A DNA stretch of 64,000 bases from an uncultured Oscillospiraceae bacterium (GTDB lineage Bacteria; Bacillota; Clostridia; Oscillospirales; Oscillospiraceae): contig CAKTMC010000013.1 of the NCBI GenBank assembly GCA_934573735.1, forward strand, positions 1 to 64,000. Direction: 5' to 3'. This document shows positions 8,835 to 18,800 of the stretch, piece after piece. The translations under genes and the position numbers were made by a program. The notes under the pieces were generated by a model that did not search any database, was not told the origin of the DNA, and saw nothing but the letters and a program-made list of their open reading frames with translations. The number at the start of each line of letters is the position of its first letter. Within the stretch, counting starts at the first letter, position 1.

Positions 8835-9094
8835 GCGGGATCACCGCCGGTTGCAGACGGCACGCCCACAGCAGAGGAAGGAGCAGGGCGAGGCTTTTTC
8901 GGCTTGACTGCCGTCTTGCTCTCTGCGTTCAGCTCAATGAATTCCCGGACACCCGCAGGCACATATTTGCCGTACAGCGCCTCCGCCGCCTTTTCCAGCT
9001 CGTCCTCAAAGGACAGATCCTTTTGTGCCATATACAGCTTTGCAGCGGAGAGCTTCTCCGCATCGAAAGTCACAGAGATCATTGCTTTCTTCAT
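8831..9094 (-). CDS. DUF6103-like small protein
   Basis: A protein of 87 residues starting MKKAMISVTFDAEKLSAAKLY, chosen because AGGTGAG lies six bases upstream; a longer in-frame start has no such site. It has a beta-strand then helices (LEKAAEALYGKYVPAGVREFIE) followed by a Lys/Pro tail. The layout resembles ribbon-helix-helix or RelB-like DNA-binding proteins, and the family recurs beside amidoligases in Clostridia ICEs. Function not established. Its stop overlaps the TTG of the amidoligase gene. Confidence 0.65.
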   Translation of the reverse strand: MKKAMISVTFDAEKLSAAKLYMAQKDLSFEDELEKAAEALYGKYVPAGVREFIELNAESKTAVKPKKPRPAPSSAVGVPSATGGDPA

Positions 9095-9104
9095 TTGACT
9101 CACC

Positions 9105-9368
9105 TCACATTCGCATTTCGGGCTGTGCCATGGCCGGCTCGGCATATTGCTGCGTATTCAAAGCAGTCAGCCCATTGTTATAATCGTCCACCATTTTCTC
9201 AGCCTCGGTCATGGTATGCCCGCCGTCATACCATCGGGATTCCATCTCCGCAAGGGTATCTTCCACGGTATCTCTCACATGGGCAGAGTAGTCCTTGGCC
9301 GCATCGAGAAACGCATCCCGGCCATGCTTTTTGTAGATCCCGTATAGGGTCCTCATTTTTCCTTTCAT
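9105..9368 (-). CDS. Hypothetical ICE protein
   Basis: A protein of 87 residues, helical and acidic in the centre (RDTVEDTLAEMESRWYDGGHTMTEAEKMVDDYNNG), with a Met/Gln/Ala-rich end. AAGGCGGTGCAGC precedes the ATG; a second ATG four codons in is also possible. It has no recognisable motif. It lies between two small genes in the VirB4-to-amidoligase stretch with gaps of about ten bases, so it is probably cotranscribed. Confidence 0.6.
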   Translation of the reverse strand: MKGKMRTLYGIYKKHGRDAFLDAAKDYSAHVRDTVEDTLAEMESRWYDGGHTMTEAEKMVDDYNNGLTALNTQQYAEPAMAQPEMRM

Positions 9369-9379
9369 GCTGCACCGCC

Positions 9380-9643
9380 TTATAACGAGAGAACAGGATC
9401 GGAATGATCGTTCCGCTTCGGATGCTGATCCTCGCTGTGGTAGATGCCGTCATCCATGACATCGGAGCCGAGCATTCCGAGCACATGGTCCAACTGCTCC
9501 GCACCGGAGCAGCAATCCGGCGCGTTGGCAAGATAGGCAGTTGTCTGCACAGCGTCCTCTGCCAGCAACGCTTCGTTAGTCCGTTGTTCCTGCTCCTGCC
9601 GCTGCTCGGTAGGTGTGGCGAGCCGGTTTTGTTTTTCATTCAT
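9380..9643 (-). CDS. Hypothetical ICE protein
   Basis: This 87-residue, strongly hydrophilic protein is rich in Gln, Glu and Asp (PTEQRQEQEQRTNEALLAED) with an acidic end containing DHSDPVLSL. The start overlaps the stop of the NlpC/P60 gene by four bases (ATGA) and has GGAGGAAGGAACCCC upstream. I recognise no domain. Placement suggests an accessory role in or near the mating apparatus, but nothing in the sequence shows one. Confidence 0.6.
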   Translation of the reverse strand: MNEKQNRLATPTEQRQEQEQRTNEALLAEDAVQTTAYLANAPDCCSGAEQLDHVLGMLGSDVMDDGIYHSEDQHPKRNDHSDPVLSL

Positions 9644-10680
9644 GGGGTTCCTTCCTCCGTTTCTTCGATATAGGTGATATAGGGGATCTTCAGCCAGTGC
9701 GTCCAGCCACTGCTGCCGATCGGTGTCTGAACAACACCGACCTTGGTGCCGGAGGCATGGATGACCTGACCGTTCCCAATATAAATTCCAATGTGCCCCT
9801 CATGCCAGACCGCAAGGCCGGGGATCTCCGGAATGGTATCGATCGTTCCTTTCTCGGTGGCGTTGTCGTACATGGCGTCTGCGCCGATGTCGGGCATATC
9901 ATTTGTACCGTATTCGATCTCATGGGTATCAGCATTCAGCCAACCGTAGCCCTTGATGAAACCGACGCAATCGGCAGTGCGCCCGCCCAGCCAGTTTTGA
10001 CGGATGAAGTCCTCGTAGCCGCCGACCTCATCCGGGTACTGTGCGGCCTTTGCCTCATAATAGCTTTCCGTCAGCACCTCTCCGAAGGTGCCCCACACAT
10101 AGCCCCATCCGGCTTTTTCAGCGGCGATGGCCCACTGGACCAGATCCAGATTGTTCTTGGTCGAGGGATCCGTATAGTGAGAGGTGTCGATATACACAGC
10201 CCGGATCGCCTGCATCACCTGCGTGAAATCCTCCGGGGCAAGGCTTGTCCCAAAGGCAGCATTCACCGCCGAGATAAGCTGCGCATCCGTCTGTTCTGCT
10301 GTGAAGCAGCCCACCAGCTTTTCTACAAATCCGTTGTCATCGGCAAAATCAGAGAGCGCCAGCACATAGAGCACCTGCGCCTCTTTCACCCGTGCCGGAA
10401 AACCGGCGGCGACCATGGCATCCTCAATAGAGTACATGGTATCTTCCACCGCCTGCAGCTTGGCTTGTTCCTCGGCAGACAGATTTTCTACCACCATGGT
10501 CTGCAGGCGATCCGTGTCGATCTCGATTCCGCCGTTAAAAATGCTGACCACGGCGACGATGGGCATAATGATGATGATAAGCACGCCGAGCACGATCCCG
10601 CCGATCGTCTTGAGCGCTTTCTTGTCCGTCATCAATGCGACGGCGATTTTCTTGAGTGCTGCGGCTACCGTTGCGCTCAT
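9640..10680 (-). CDS. VirB1-like NlpC/P60 cell-wall hydrolase
   Basis: A 346-residue membrane-anchored peptidoglycan hydrolase. A hydrophobic anchor spans about 25-48. A helical lysozyme-like linker region follows, then an NlpC/P60-type domain with candidate catalytic Cys238 (TADCVGF) and His296 (WHEGHIGIY). Such enzymes open the wall for the conjugation channel. The gene lies directly after virB4 and overlaps it (start ATG with AGGCGGACG). Position and architecture match the wall hydrolases of other Gram-positive ICEs. Confidence 0.85.
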   Translation of the reverse strand: MSATVAAALKKIAVALMTDKKALKTIGGIVLGVLIIIIMPIVAVVSIFNGGIEIDTDRLQTMVVENLSAEEQAKLQAVEDTMYSIEDAMVAAGFPARVKEAQVLYVLALSDFADDNGFVEKLVGCFTAEQTDAQLISAVNAAFGTSLAPEDFTQVMQAIRAVYIDTSHYTDPSTKNNLDLVQWAIAAEKAGWGYVWGTFGEVLTESYYEAKAAQYPDEVGGYEDFIRQNWLGGRTADCVGFIKGYGWLNADTHEIEYGTNDMPDIGADAMYDNATEKGTIDTIPEIPGLAVWHEGHIGIYIGNGQVIHASGTKVGVVQTPIGSSGWTHWLKIPYITYIEETEEGTP

Positions 10681-12509
10681 CGTCCGCCTGCCTTGCCGAA
10701 CAGCGCCGCCTTATAGTCCGGTGCGATGACCTGCAGCAGATACCGCTCGTTGCCGCAGCGATAGAGGCAAGTGCCTCGCTCCGGGTATTTGATCAGTTCG
10801 AATTCGCTCGGCTCGACCTGCAAGGCATCCATATATTCTTTTGGATTGATCTGCCCAGCGTTGAACAGAAACTGATGGGTCGGGATGGAAAACAGCGGCT
10901 TCGTGTACTCCCGGATAGCGGGAATCAAAAAGTCCTCGATGTTCTGGCTGGCCAGAATGATTGAGGAGTCCTTTTTGCGCACACGCTTCATGGCGTTGCG
11001 GATATATTCGATCGCAGTCATATTGGTGAGGAACAGATACAGCTCGTCGATACTGGCGGCTGTGCTGCCCCGGCCCAGAAGCTGATTGCTCATGAAGGAC
11101 AGAATATTGAAGAGCATGGCATCTTTCAGACGCTTGTTGGTATCCAGCAAGCCTTTCACGCCGAACACCAGGAAGTCGCTGCCGGTGATATTGGTGTGGC
11201 CGTTGAAGTATTTGCTTTCCGCACCGACACACATGGAATGGATCCCAAGACAGACCTCCTGCAGCGTTTCCTCGGTATAGAGGTACTTGCGTTGCTTGTC
11301 GTAGCCATAGAATTCTTCCTCGCACAGCTTGTAGAAGTCCTCCATGATGGGAAAGTCGGATGGCTTTTTCATGCCGTAATCCGTGCTATCGGTAATGCTG
11401 AACCGGGCATACAGCTTCGAGAGCAGGATCTCTATGGTGTCGATCTGCGTATCGGTGAAATCCTTATAGGCCCGGAAGAAGTCTTTCAGAAAGGCGATGT
11501 GCTGGCTCAGCCGGGTGACCTTTCGGAATGCCTCCGGCGTTGTTCCGTCCACCTCGCCGCTGCCATCCGACCACGCTTTCGGCTCTAATGGGTTAATGGT
11601 GTGGTCGCCGGAGAGAAAGTCGATATAGCAGCCGCCGAGGGATGCGCAGAGCTCCTCATACTCCGATTCCGGATCCAGACAAATAACCGCCTTGCCGGAC
11701 TCCCGAATGTTCGTGAGCAACAGCTTGAGCAGATAGCTTTTGCCCTGACCAGAGTTGCCGAGAATGAGGATGTTGCTGGTGGTCTTATCCTCGGCGCGGC
11801 GGTCAAAATCCACCAGAATATTCGTGCCGAACTTATCCCGCCCGATATACAGACCCTGCGGATCCGTTTTGCCGGAAAAGTTGAAGGGATACAGATTCGC
11901 CGCACTGGAGGCGGGCAGCACACGCTCATATTGTGCGCCGAACTGGTTTGCACCCACGGGCAGAACAGAGAGGAATCCCTCTTTTTGCCGCAGGGTCAGC
12001 CGATCAACAGAGATCTTCGACCGGGTCAGCTCCATGGCGATGTCAGACTGCAGTTCCCGAAGAGCGTCCATGCTGCGGGCTTTCAGCTCGAGGAATACCG
12101 ATACATGGAGCAGCGGCTCCCGGTTCTTTCGCAGGTTGGCCAGCAGCTCCACCACGTCCTGCAGGTTGCCCTCCGCCTCGATGGTTTCGTTTACATCGTT
12201 GCCGCCGCTTTTGAGCTTGTTGCGGCGGGTGGCATTCTGGATGATCTTACGCTGCTCGCCCGCCTCCACCAGTCGGTGGTAGATCCGCAGGGTCACGCCG
12301 CTGCGGTCAGCGAGCTGGGCAAGGATCGCCTGCTCCTCGGTGGAGGGCGGGTATTCCCGGATCACCCACACACAGCGGTAGCTGTCGCCGAGAATATAAT
12401 GATCTGAGAGAAATTTTACGGTGCCTGGCAGGATCATATCAAAGAAGTCCTTGGTACGGAGTTCCTCGGCCTGCTCCGGCGTCAGTACCTTTGGTTTTCG
12501 CTTGAACAT
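10677..12509 (-). CDS. VirB4/TrbE-type conjugation ATPase
   Basis: A protein of 610 residues from the ATG at 12509, which follows AAAGGAGGCAAT; a start 12 codons upstream lacks a site. Walker A GNSGQGKS is at about residues 251-258, followed by VICLDPESEYEELC. A conserved Gln/Asn segment (IILASQNIEDFL) lies near the C-terminus. VirB4 powers assembly of the channel and substrate transfer at the inner face of the membrane. It lies between the sortase and the wall hydrolase. Intact by length and motifs. Confidence 0.93.
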   Translation of the reverse strand: MFKRKPKVLTPEQAEELRTKDFFDMILPGTVKFLSDHYILGDSYRCVWVIREYPPSTEEQAILAQLADRSGVTLRIYHRLVEAGEQRKIIQNATRRNKLKSGGNDVNETIEAEGNLQDVVELLANLRKNREPLLHVSVFLELKARSMDALRELQSDIAMELTRSKISVDRLTLRQKEGFLSVLPVGANQFGAQYERVLPASSAANLYPFNFSGKTDPQGLYIGRDKFGTNILVDFDRRAEDKTTSNILILGNSGQGKSYLLKLLLTNIRESGKAVICLDPESEYEELCASLGGCYIDFLSGDHTINPLEPKAWSDGSGEVDGTTPEAFRKVTRLSQHIAFLKDFFRAYKDFTDTQIDTIEILLSKLYARFSITDSTDYGMKKPSDFPIMEDFYKLCEEEFYGYDKQRKYLYTEETLQEVCLGIHSMCVGAESKYFNGHTNITGSDFLVFGVKGLLDTNKRLKDAMLFNILSFMSNQLLGRGSTAASIDELYLFLTNMTAIEYIRNAMKRVRKKDSSIILASQNIEDFLIPAIREYTKPLFSIPTHQFLFNAGQINPKEYMDALQVEPSEFELIKYPERGTCLYRCGNERYLLQVIAPDYKAALFGKAGGR

Positions 12510-12585
12510 ATTGCCTCCTTTTGCCGCCCTGCAGAGCGGAGGCAACCGGCAGTCGCTTCCACATCTGCAAAACGACTGTCATGTT

Positions 12586-13350
12586 TTAAGTTTTTACGGC
12601 GGCTACGATCAGCCTGCCATTCCCGCCGCCGTAGCAGGTGGATAGGGTGAGAAGCTGCTGACCATAAGCCGGAATGATGCCGGTCTTATAGCAGGCTTTG
12701 CATAGCAGATCTGCGACCTGTTCGTCGAAACCCGCACTGCTGCTTGCCTCAATAAAGTCGTACCATGGATCTGTCTTTTGCACCGCAGCCACGGCGAACA
12801 CCGTATACCGGGAAAGTCCCGCAGCGGTTTGCAGCTCGATCACGGGATGCTCGGCGGCAAAGTTCGCATCGGTATAGCCGGTGAGGTTGCCGAACATCGT
12901 GCCGTTTCTCATGTTGTGCCCGTAGAGAATGAGATTGCTGTTTTCGTCGCACCGATAGTCCAGAAACGGCACACCGCTTTGACTGTATGCAACATAAAAG
13001 CTCCGGCGCAGGTACCGCTGGGGTTCCTCCGGCGTGAACATAACCGGATAGTCGATCTGGGTTCCGGGAACACACAGCCAGCCGATGCAGTCCGGATTTT
13101 GTGCAAACAGTTCCGTCAGGTCACGCAACTCCGCTGCCGGTTCCGTGTTTTCCTCCGGAGCAGTCGTTTCTTCCAGCGCGGTTGCTGCAAAAGGCTCTGT
13201 GGCCGGTGGCACTGCCAAGACTGCAAGATCAGAAAATTCATCTTTTTCTCTCTGCCGGGCGGAAATCTCACTGTAGATCTTCCAACCGGAGAACAGGGCA
13301 AGTACGGTCAGCAGCAGGCATAGAACGCTAAGTGCGATCTTCTTCGTCAT
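12586..13350 (-). CDS. Class B sortase
   Basis: A protein of 254 residues starting MTKKIALSVLCLLL; the GAGGTGG site six bases upstream fits this start. One N-terminal membrane anchor and a Thr/Glu/Pro-rich stalk are followed by the sortase barrel with His145 (YGHNM), catalytic Cys239 (TLSTCYGG) and Arg246. The class B assignment rests on TLSTC and the spacing. It overlaps the upstream gene by 23 bases. The obvious substrate is the adhesin at 15867-19526, which ends in VPQTG plus a membrane segment and basic tail. Confidence 0.92.
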   Translation of the reverse strand: MTKKIALSVLCLLLTVLALFSGWKIYSEISARQREKDEFSDLAVLAVPPATEPFAATALEETTAPEENTEPAAELRDLTELFAQNPDCIGWLCVPGTQIDYPVMFTPEEPQRYLRRSFYVAYSQSGVPFLDYRCDENSNLILYGHNMRNGTMFGNLTGYTDANFAAEHPVIELQTAAGLSRYTVFAVAAVQKTDPWYDFIEASSSAGFDEQVADLLCKACYKTGIIPAYGQQLLTLSTCYGGGNGRLIVAAVKT

Positions 13351-13933
13351 CCGCATCCACCTCATAGAACTGCTCACCGTCTGCGTCCGGCATGGCATCG
13401 CCGTTCATACTGGCCTCGAAATACAATGCGAGAAAACGCTTGATCTCTGGTCTTTTCATACGATGCACCTCAAAGCCCTGCTCGGAAATGGTTTTCTCGA
13501 TCCGATTGGCGGCATCGAAAATCTGCTTGTCCTTTGTGTTTTTCAGCCGGGCCATGAACAGAAACTGCCGGGCCGTGGCCATCTCCATCTGGATATGGTC
13601 CAGATGATCAATATCTCTTTTGATGATCTTCCGCACCTTGGGATCGTATTCCTCGGCCAGCCTGCCGGTCAGGTACGCTTTGTTATCGTCAAAGCATTCC
13701 GAGGAGTCGGTGCAGGTGATCTCAATGTCCGGAATGGCTGAGAGCACCATCATCAAGTGACGGATCTTGATCTCAATATTCGTGTGAGAAAGCACCGAAA
13801 TGTTGGTGGGCGCTACGAGATAAAAGAGCAGCTCATATTTGCCCACTGCAAGGCCGTATTTTGTAAAGGTTCGGATGCCGAGAAGCTCCTGCACCGAGCG
13901 GCCCTTTTTCTTTTTCTGCTGTTTTTCTGCCAT
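13328..13933 (-). CDS. VirB4-associated conjugation protein
   Basis: A soluble protein of 201 residues from MAEKQQKKKKGRS, with GGAGGTGAACCC upstream. It lies between the PrgI gene and the sortase/virB4 genes, a place held in related elements by a conserved conjugation protein. It has a basic N-terminus, a region YELLFYLVAPTNISVLSHTNIEIKI, and helical segments around MEMATARQFLFMARL. Parts recall the N-terminal, non-ATPase domain of VirB4/TrbE proteins, but no Walker motif is present. The function is inferred from position only. Confidence 0.65.
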   Translation of the reverse strand: MAEKQQKKKKGRSVQELLGIRTFTKYGLAVGKYELLFYLVAPTNISVLSHTNIEIKIRHLMMVLSAIPDIEITCTDSSECFDDNKAYLTGRLAEEYDPKVRKIIKRDIDHLDHIQMEMATARQFLFMARLKNTKDKQIFDAANRIEKTISEQGFEVHRMKRPEIKRFLALYFEASMNGDAMPDADGEQFYEVDADDEEDRT

Positions 13934-13937
13934 GGGT

Positions 13938-14198
13938 TCACCTCCATTCGTAATACTGTTGTGTGCTGATAAAGTACCGCACGGCGTATTTGATAAAATC
14001 CAACACGGTGGTATCATCCATGCGGATAGTCAGAAATCCGAAGCACAGCGTTGCTGCTGCCGGAAGAAAGAATCCGAGCTGCACCAAGGCCACAATGGAC
14101 AGCAGCGCTGCAATGCCGAGAATACAAAAATCCCGCAGGCCCCAAAGCCACAGATTGGCCGTGGCTTTCAGGTTTTGCGGATACAGATATTGTGTCAT
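13938..14198 (-). CDS. PrgI-family membrane protein (VirB3-like)
   Basis: An 86-residue protein with two closely spaced membrane segments (about 20-55) after the N-terminal YLYPQNLKA and a soluble C-terminal end FIKYAVRYFISTQQYYEWR. PrgI family proteins act as the VirB3/TcpE-like inner-membrane partner of VirB4 in Gram-positive type IV systems. AACGGGAGGGACCAAT precedes the ATG. It lies between virB6 and the VirB4-associated gene, the usual order. Confidence 0.85.
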   Translation of the reverse strand: MTQYLYPQNLKATANLWLWGLRDFCILGIAALLSIVALVQLGFFLPAAATLCFGFLTIRMDDTTVLDFIKYAVRYFISTQQYYEWR

Positions 14199-14212
14199 AT
14201 TGGTCCCTCCCG

Positions 14213-15148
14213 TTACTTGCCCGTGGCTCGTGCAACGCTGCGGGTCAGATTTACGGCGGTCGTCGTGGCATGGACAACGCTCATCATGTTGACGCGCACA
14301 GAGCTGTCAAGGCCAAACTGCTGCGCAATGCGGGGCACCTCATTGGCCGCCAGCATGACGCCAAGGCCCAACAGCATATTACCGGGGAAGGTCAGAAGCC
14401 CCAAAAACAGCAGGCTGGTCTGCATGAAAGCCGTCAAGCACAGTGCTGCGATCTGTTTCATCCACTGGTTGAAACCATCCTGATAGCCCCTCGGTACGCT
14501 GAACATATACAGTGACCCGACTGCGATCTGGATCAGCAGAATGCCGCCGCGCTTGATATTGGCGAAAAAGATCTTGATCACGCAGTAGGCAAAAGCGATC
14601 AGCGCAAGGATGTTGAACAGATTGAAGCTGACATTGTTTGCTACGGAAAAGCTGCCGACCAGCACGCTGGTGCTTTCTCCGGCAAGGTCGATGCTTCGGC
14701 CACCGGCGAAAATGGCAGACAGATCATGGGAAAAGGTGTTCTGCAGGCTGACGCAGAATTTGTACAGTTCCACCGGGACGATGCCGATCAGCGAGCAGGC
14801 AAAGAAGCCTTTCAGAATGTTGATGGCCGTTGTCTTGATGTTGGCCCGTCCGCACTGGTACTCGATGGCGACATCGAAGATCGCTACGACCACACCGGCT
14901 GCAAACAGCGCCCAGCCGAACAGCGTAAACAGCCGGATCGTTGCCTGTATCCAGTCCAGCTGGAAGATGTCAGCGCCCATGTTGCCCATCATGGTAAAGA
15001 AGTCGGCTACGGCGTTATAGATCGTTTCGTAGAGCCATTGCAGCATGGTATTCCAGATCACATTGGAGATCTGCTCGCCAAGTGCCTCAAAGGTACTCCC
15101 GATGGCGTTGCCGATGCCGGAAAAAATATCCCCTAACCAATCAAACAA
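14213..15148 (-). CDS. VirB6/TrbL-type conjugation channel protein
   Basis: A 311-residue polytopic membrane protein with about six hydrophobic segments, an amphipathic Gly-rich N-terminus (FDWLGDIFSGIGNAIGS) and a conserved cytoplasmic region FFANIKRGGILLIQIAVG. It forms the inner-membrane pore of the mating channel. The start codon is TTG, read from GGAGGTGAAGTGA. It lies directly downstream of the VirB2-like gene and upstream of prgI. Typical TrbL/CD1112-like length. Confidence 0.88.
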   Translation of the reverse strand: MFDWLGDIFSGIGNAIGSTFEALGEQISNVIWNTMLQWLYETIYNAVADFFTMMGNMGADIFQLDWIQATIRLFTLFGWALFAAGVVVAIFDVAIEYQCGRANIKTTAINILKGFFACSLIGIVPVELYKFCVSLQNTFSHDLSAIFAGGRSIDLAGESTSVLVGSFSVANNVSFNLFNILALIAFAYCVIKIFFANIKRGGILLIQIAVGSLYMFSVPRGYQDGFNQWMKQIAALCLTAFMQTSLLFLGLLTFPGNMLLGLGVMLAANEVPRIAQQFGLDSSVRVNMMSVVHATTTAVNLTRSVARATGK

Positions 15149-15202
15149 TCACTTCACCTCCCGTCAGGGCCGCCGCTTTTCGCAGCGGCCCTGCGTGACG
15201 GA

Positions 15203-15538
15203 TCAGAGGATAGACCAGATATACAGCGGTGCAGTCAGGGTAAAAATAAGGCAGGCGAACAGAATGCAGGGCGCTGCAAATTCAAACTGCCCGTGCTTTC
15301 GGTACTCAAAGTAACTGGTACCGACCTTGACAAAGAACAGGATCGCCAGGATCATATCCACCACCGGGAACACCACATTGTTGACCACCGTCTGGATCTG
15401 GGCTTTCGCCGTATTCCAAGTCTGCTCAATGGCTCCGGCCACATCGCCTGCGGCAAATGCGGTCATGGAGCACATCGAGATCATCACGGCCAGCAGCCCC
15501 GCAAGAAGCAGCGTCCGCGTTGCTTTCTTTCTCATCAT
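15203..15538 (-). CDS. VirB2-like DUF3852 membrane protein
   Basis: This 111-residue protein has a typical signal peptide (basic MMRKK, hydrophobic stretch, AFAAGD cleavage area). Two membrane helices separated by a short basic loop (SYFEYRKHGQFE) follow. This is the architecture of VirB2-type pilins, and DUF3852 proteins sit at this spot in Tn1549-like elements. It probably contributes a pore or surface pilus component to the channel. The start overlaps the DUF4406 stop. Confidence 0.78.
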   Translation of the reverse strand: MMRKKATRTLLLAGLLAVMISMCSMTAFAAGDVAGAIEQTWNTAKAQIQTVVNNVVFPVVDMILAILFFVKVGTSYFEYRKHGQFEFAAPCILFACLIFTLTAPLYIWSIL

Positions 15539-15870
15539 GCATTACCTCCCAATACTTTTTGAATTTCATTTTGCCGGATCTTCCGTATGCGGATGTTCAG
15601 GTGTTTGCAAAACTGCAGCTCGGCGGCCATGCCCTCGGTCACGGTATCGCCGAACAGCCAAAGCTCATCACAGAACCATAAAAGAGCTATTCCTGCACTG
15701 TGTCCAATCTCACGCTCCGCCGGTACGCTGTCATCAAGACATTTCGCATAGAAATGCGGCACGACCGGAGCCGTGCCGCACAGCAGAGCATACCTGCAGT
15801 ACTGTCGGATCTTTTCAAGATTGGCGGTTACATCGCCGCCAAGGGGCGCACACAGATACACCTTTTTCAT
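15535..15870 (-). CDS. DUF4406 nucleoside-deoxyribosyltransferase-like protein
   Basis: A 111-residue protein beginning MKKVYLCAPLGGD, with the KVYLCAPL strand and a VPHFYAKCLDD segment characteristic of DUF4406 and the nucleoside 2-deoxyribosyltransferase superfamily. An ALLWFCDELWLFGD stretch and an EG motif fit the nucleotide-binding fold. The start overlaps the adhesin stop (ATGA). Family members may hydrolyse nucleoside monophosphates. Its role in the ICE is unknown; nucleotide-based defence or counter-defence is one possibility. Confidence 0.78.
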   Translation of the reverse strand: MKKVYLCAPLGGDVTANLEKIRQYCRYALLCGTAPVVPHFYAKCLDDSVPAEREIGHSAGIALLWFCDELWLFGDTVTEGMAAELQFCKHLNIRIRKIRQNEIQKVLGGNA

Positions 15871-18800
15871 TCGTCGCTGTCATCGTCCTTTTTGCGCTTG
15901 GCAAACAGAATGCCGCAGGCGATGGCACCGCCAAGGGCAATGCTGCCCAACCCGATCCAAAAACCGAGGTTGCTCTCATCGCCGGTCTGCGGTACATCCG
16001 GCGTGGGGATCTTCTCGTTGGTCATCTCCGCCTTGACGATCTGTCCGTCCTCAGTGATCTCAAATTCGTGGGGTGTCGTGTCGATGCGGTAGCCCTCCGG
16101 GGCATCGAATTCCTCATAGGTGTATTTTCCATAGCGCAGCGTGAATTTAGCAATGCCGTTTTCGTCGGTATAGCCCTCAGCGACAACATTCCCGTCTGCG
16201 TCCTTGATACGGAAGCCTGCGCCCGGCAGGAGCTTACCGTCTGAAATATCTTTCTTGGTAAGCTCCAATTCACCGGTGATCGGTTTGTTTTCCAAGTTTC
16301 CAAGCTCGATCACAGCGCCGTTTTCGCTGATCTGCACGGTAAAGATCTCATCCGACAGCACATAGCCCTCCGGAGCTGCGATCTCCCGCACCAGCCAAAC
16401 ACCGTAAGGGATGTCCTCGAAGGAAAAGCTGCCGTCCTCGGCGGACTCGGCAGTCAGGAGCGCATTTTCCATGGTGAAGTCTGTGCAGTCGGCACGGAAC
16501 AGCCCGAACACCGCACCGGGGAGCGGCTCGCCCTGTTCATCCACCTTGATGCCGGTGATGCTGCCGCGAATGATGCGGTTCCCAATGGCCTCGCCGTTGT
16601 TTACCTCGATCCTGACCACGGCAGTGGTATCGTCCTCGTAGGTGAAGGTAATGGGATAGGTTTCCTCGCTGATGAGATACGGCGCATCGACGGCATACTC
16701 TTTCACATAATAGCTGCCGATCGGAAGGTCGGAGGCAAACACCAGCGTGCCGTCCGCCTGCACACCGGCGATCTCGATCAGGCCATCTGCCGGGATTACG
16801 GAGCCGTCCGCTGCGGTCAGTTCCTCCGCCGCATAAAGGGCGAAATACACATGAAGGATCTCGTCGCCGCTACCGATCCGGAACAGCTCGTCCTTCTCCA
16901 GATCCTTGTACAGCTTGACCTCCACTTTCTGGCGCTCGTTATACACAGCGACAGAGGTGCTGGTGACGCTGATCTCCTGACCGGCATAGACCAGCTCGGC
17001 AGTGAGGACGCTATTATCCCTGACCATACCGTAAGGCGCTTTGGTTTCATGGATCTCATATTTGCCCAGATACAGTTCACGGCTTTCTGTCGTGCCATCT
17101 GCGGTCGTAGTCAGTGTATCGACCACATCGCCCTTGGCATAGCGCAGTGTGCCGTCGGGCGTGAACACATCTGCAGCTGCGCAGATCTCAAATTCCGCAC
17201 CGGCAAGGCCGCTTTCTCCATAGACCGGGGTATATCTGCCGTCCTTTTCCGTGACAGAGGAAAACACCTCGCCAGTTTTGACGATCCGGATCTTTCCTTT
17301 CTGCGGGGCATTCGGCTTTTCTGCGATCACAAGGGTGATGCCGTCAGCGCTTTCGGCGTTTTCTGCTGTAACATCGAAATACACCGGCTCAGGGTTCAGC
17401 ACATACCCGTGGGGTGCCTGCACCTCGACGATGGAATACCCCGTGCCATACGGCAGCATCTCCGGCGTGATGAGCCAGCCGCCATCGTTGGTCACAAAAT
17501 GGGAGTGCGTTTCCGGCTGCGGGTAGGTGGTTGTCATCTCCACCAGCTTGCCGTCCGGATCGTAGATCTCAAAGGCGGCACCGGCATAAGGAATAATCTT
17601 GCCGGTTTCGGCATCGACCTTGACGATCTTCAGATAGGCTTTGAATTCAGCATTGTTGATGAGATACTGATAGGTCTTTCCGTGCTCGGAGATCCGGACG
17701 GTAAAGGCAGGCATCAGCTCACGACCGTCCCAGCCCTTGGTCTGCTCCACCACATACTCGCCGAAGGGCAGCGCCTTGCTCTGGGCAAAACCATCCTCGC
17801 CGCAGACAAGCACATCTCGCTCGTCCGGATCGGCGGCGTCATAGCTGCCGGAGGCTTTGAGATAAATCTGGAACTGAGCACCGGCCTCCGGTGTTTCGAT
17901 CTTGGTGCTGCCGTCATCCGTATGCTTGATGATGGCGATGCTGCCCTTGATGACATCCTCGCCCACATCGACGGCAACGGCGTTGTGCTCCAAGGTGAAG
18001 TTTCCGGCCTCTGCACCGACGGGATAGACCGTTTCGTCCAAAAGATAGCCGATAGAGGGCGTGATCTCACGGATCGTCCAGCCGTTGCCGCACACATATT
18101 CCTTTGTCGTAAAGCTGCCGGAGGCATCGGTTTCATAGGTGTCAACCAGATCATCGCCGTGATAGATGCCATACACGGCACCGGCCAGCACAGCATCGCC
18201 CTGCGGCGAGCCTTTTTCGCTGTCCTGTTTGGTCAGGGTCACGCTGAACTTTTTGAGAACATTGCCGAATTCTACGATGGCAGTCTGGCCGCTGACTACG
18301 CACACGGTCTTGCTCTCCTGCGGCACATAGCGGTCATCCACAAGCTCCGTGACGGTATATTCACCGGGGGTAAGGTTGTCGATCTGGATCTCACCGTTTT
18401 CTCCGGTCGTAACGGTTTCGTTCACCCCATTGCCGGTGATCGTGAAGCGGATGCCGGACACAATACCGTCCTCGGAGGTCTTGATGATCTTGGCGCTGCC
18501 GTAGGATACCTTGACATGAAGGTAGCCCGTGACGGGGTCGTTCACTGACTCCGCATAGGTGACCAGATCCTGCAGCGTAGCGTTACCGGGGAGGTAGTGG
18601 CCGTCACTCCAAGTGATGATCCCACGGCGCTGGGAATCTTTCTTTTCTGCCGTAATGGTGACGGTATCCTCCGGTGCGGTTTTTGCCGTGATGGTCAGTG
18701 TGTTGCCGCTGACGGAGAAGCTGAGACCGCTGCCGCTGAAGCTGTAATTGCCAAGGACGCCGTTGGTATCGGTCAGTGTCGCCGCGTATCCCGAGCCGTT

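Noticed and set aside
16851..18548. A 565-residue plus-strand open frame inside the adhesin gene
   Set aside because: It runs antisense to repeated CnaB domains and encodes no recognisable protein.
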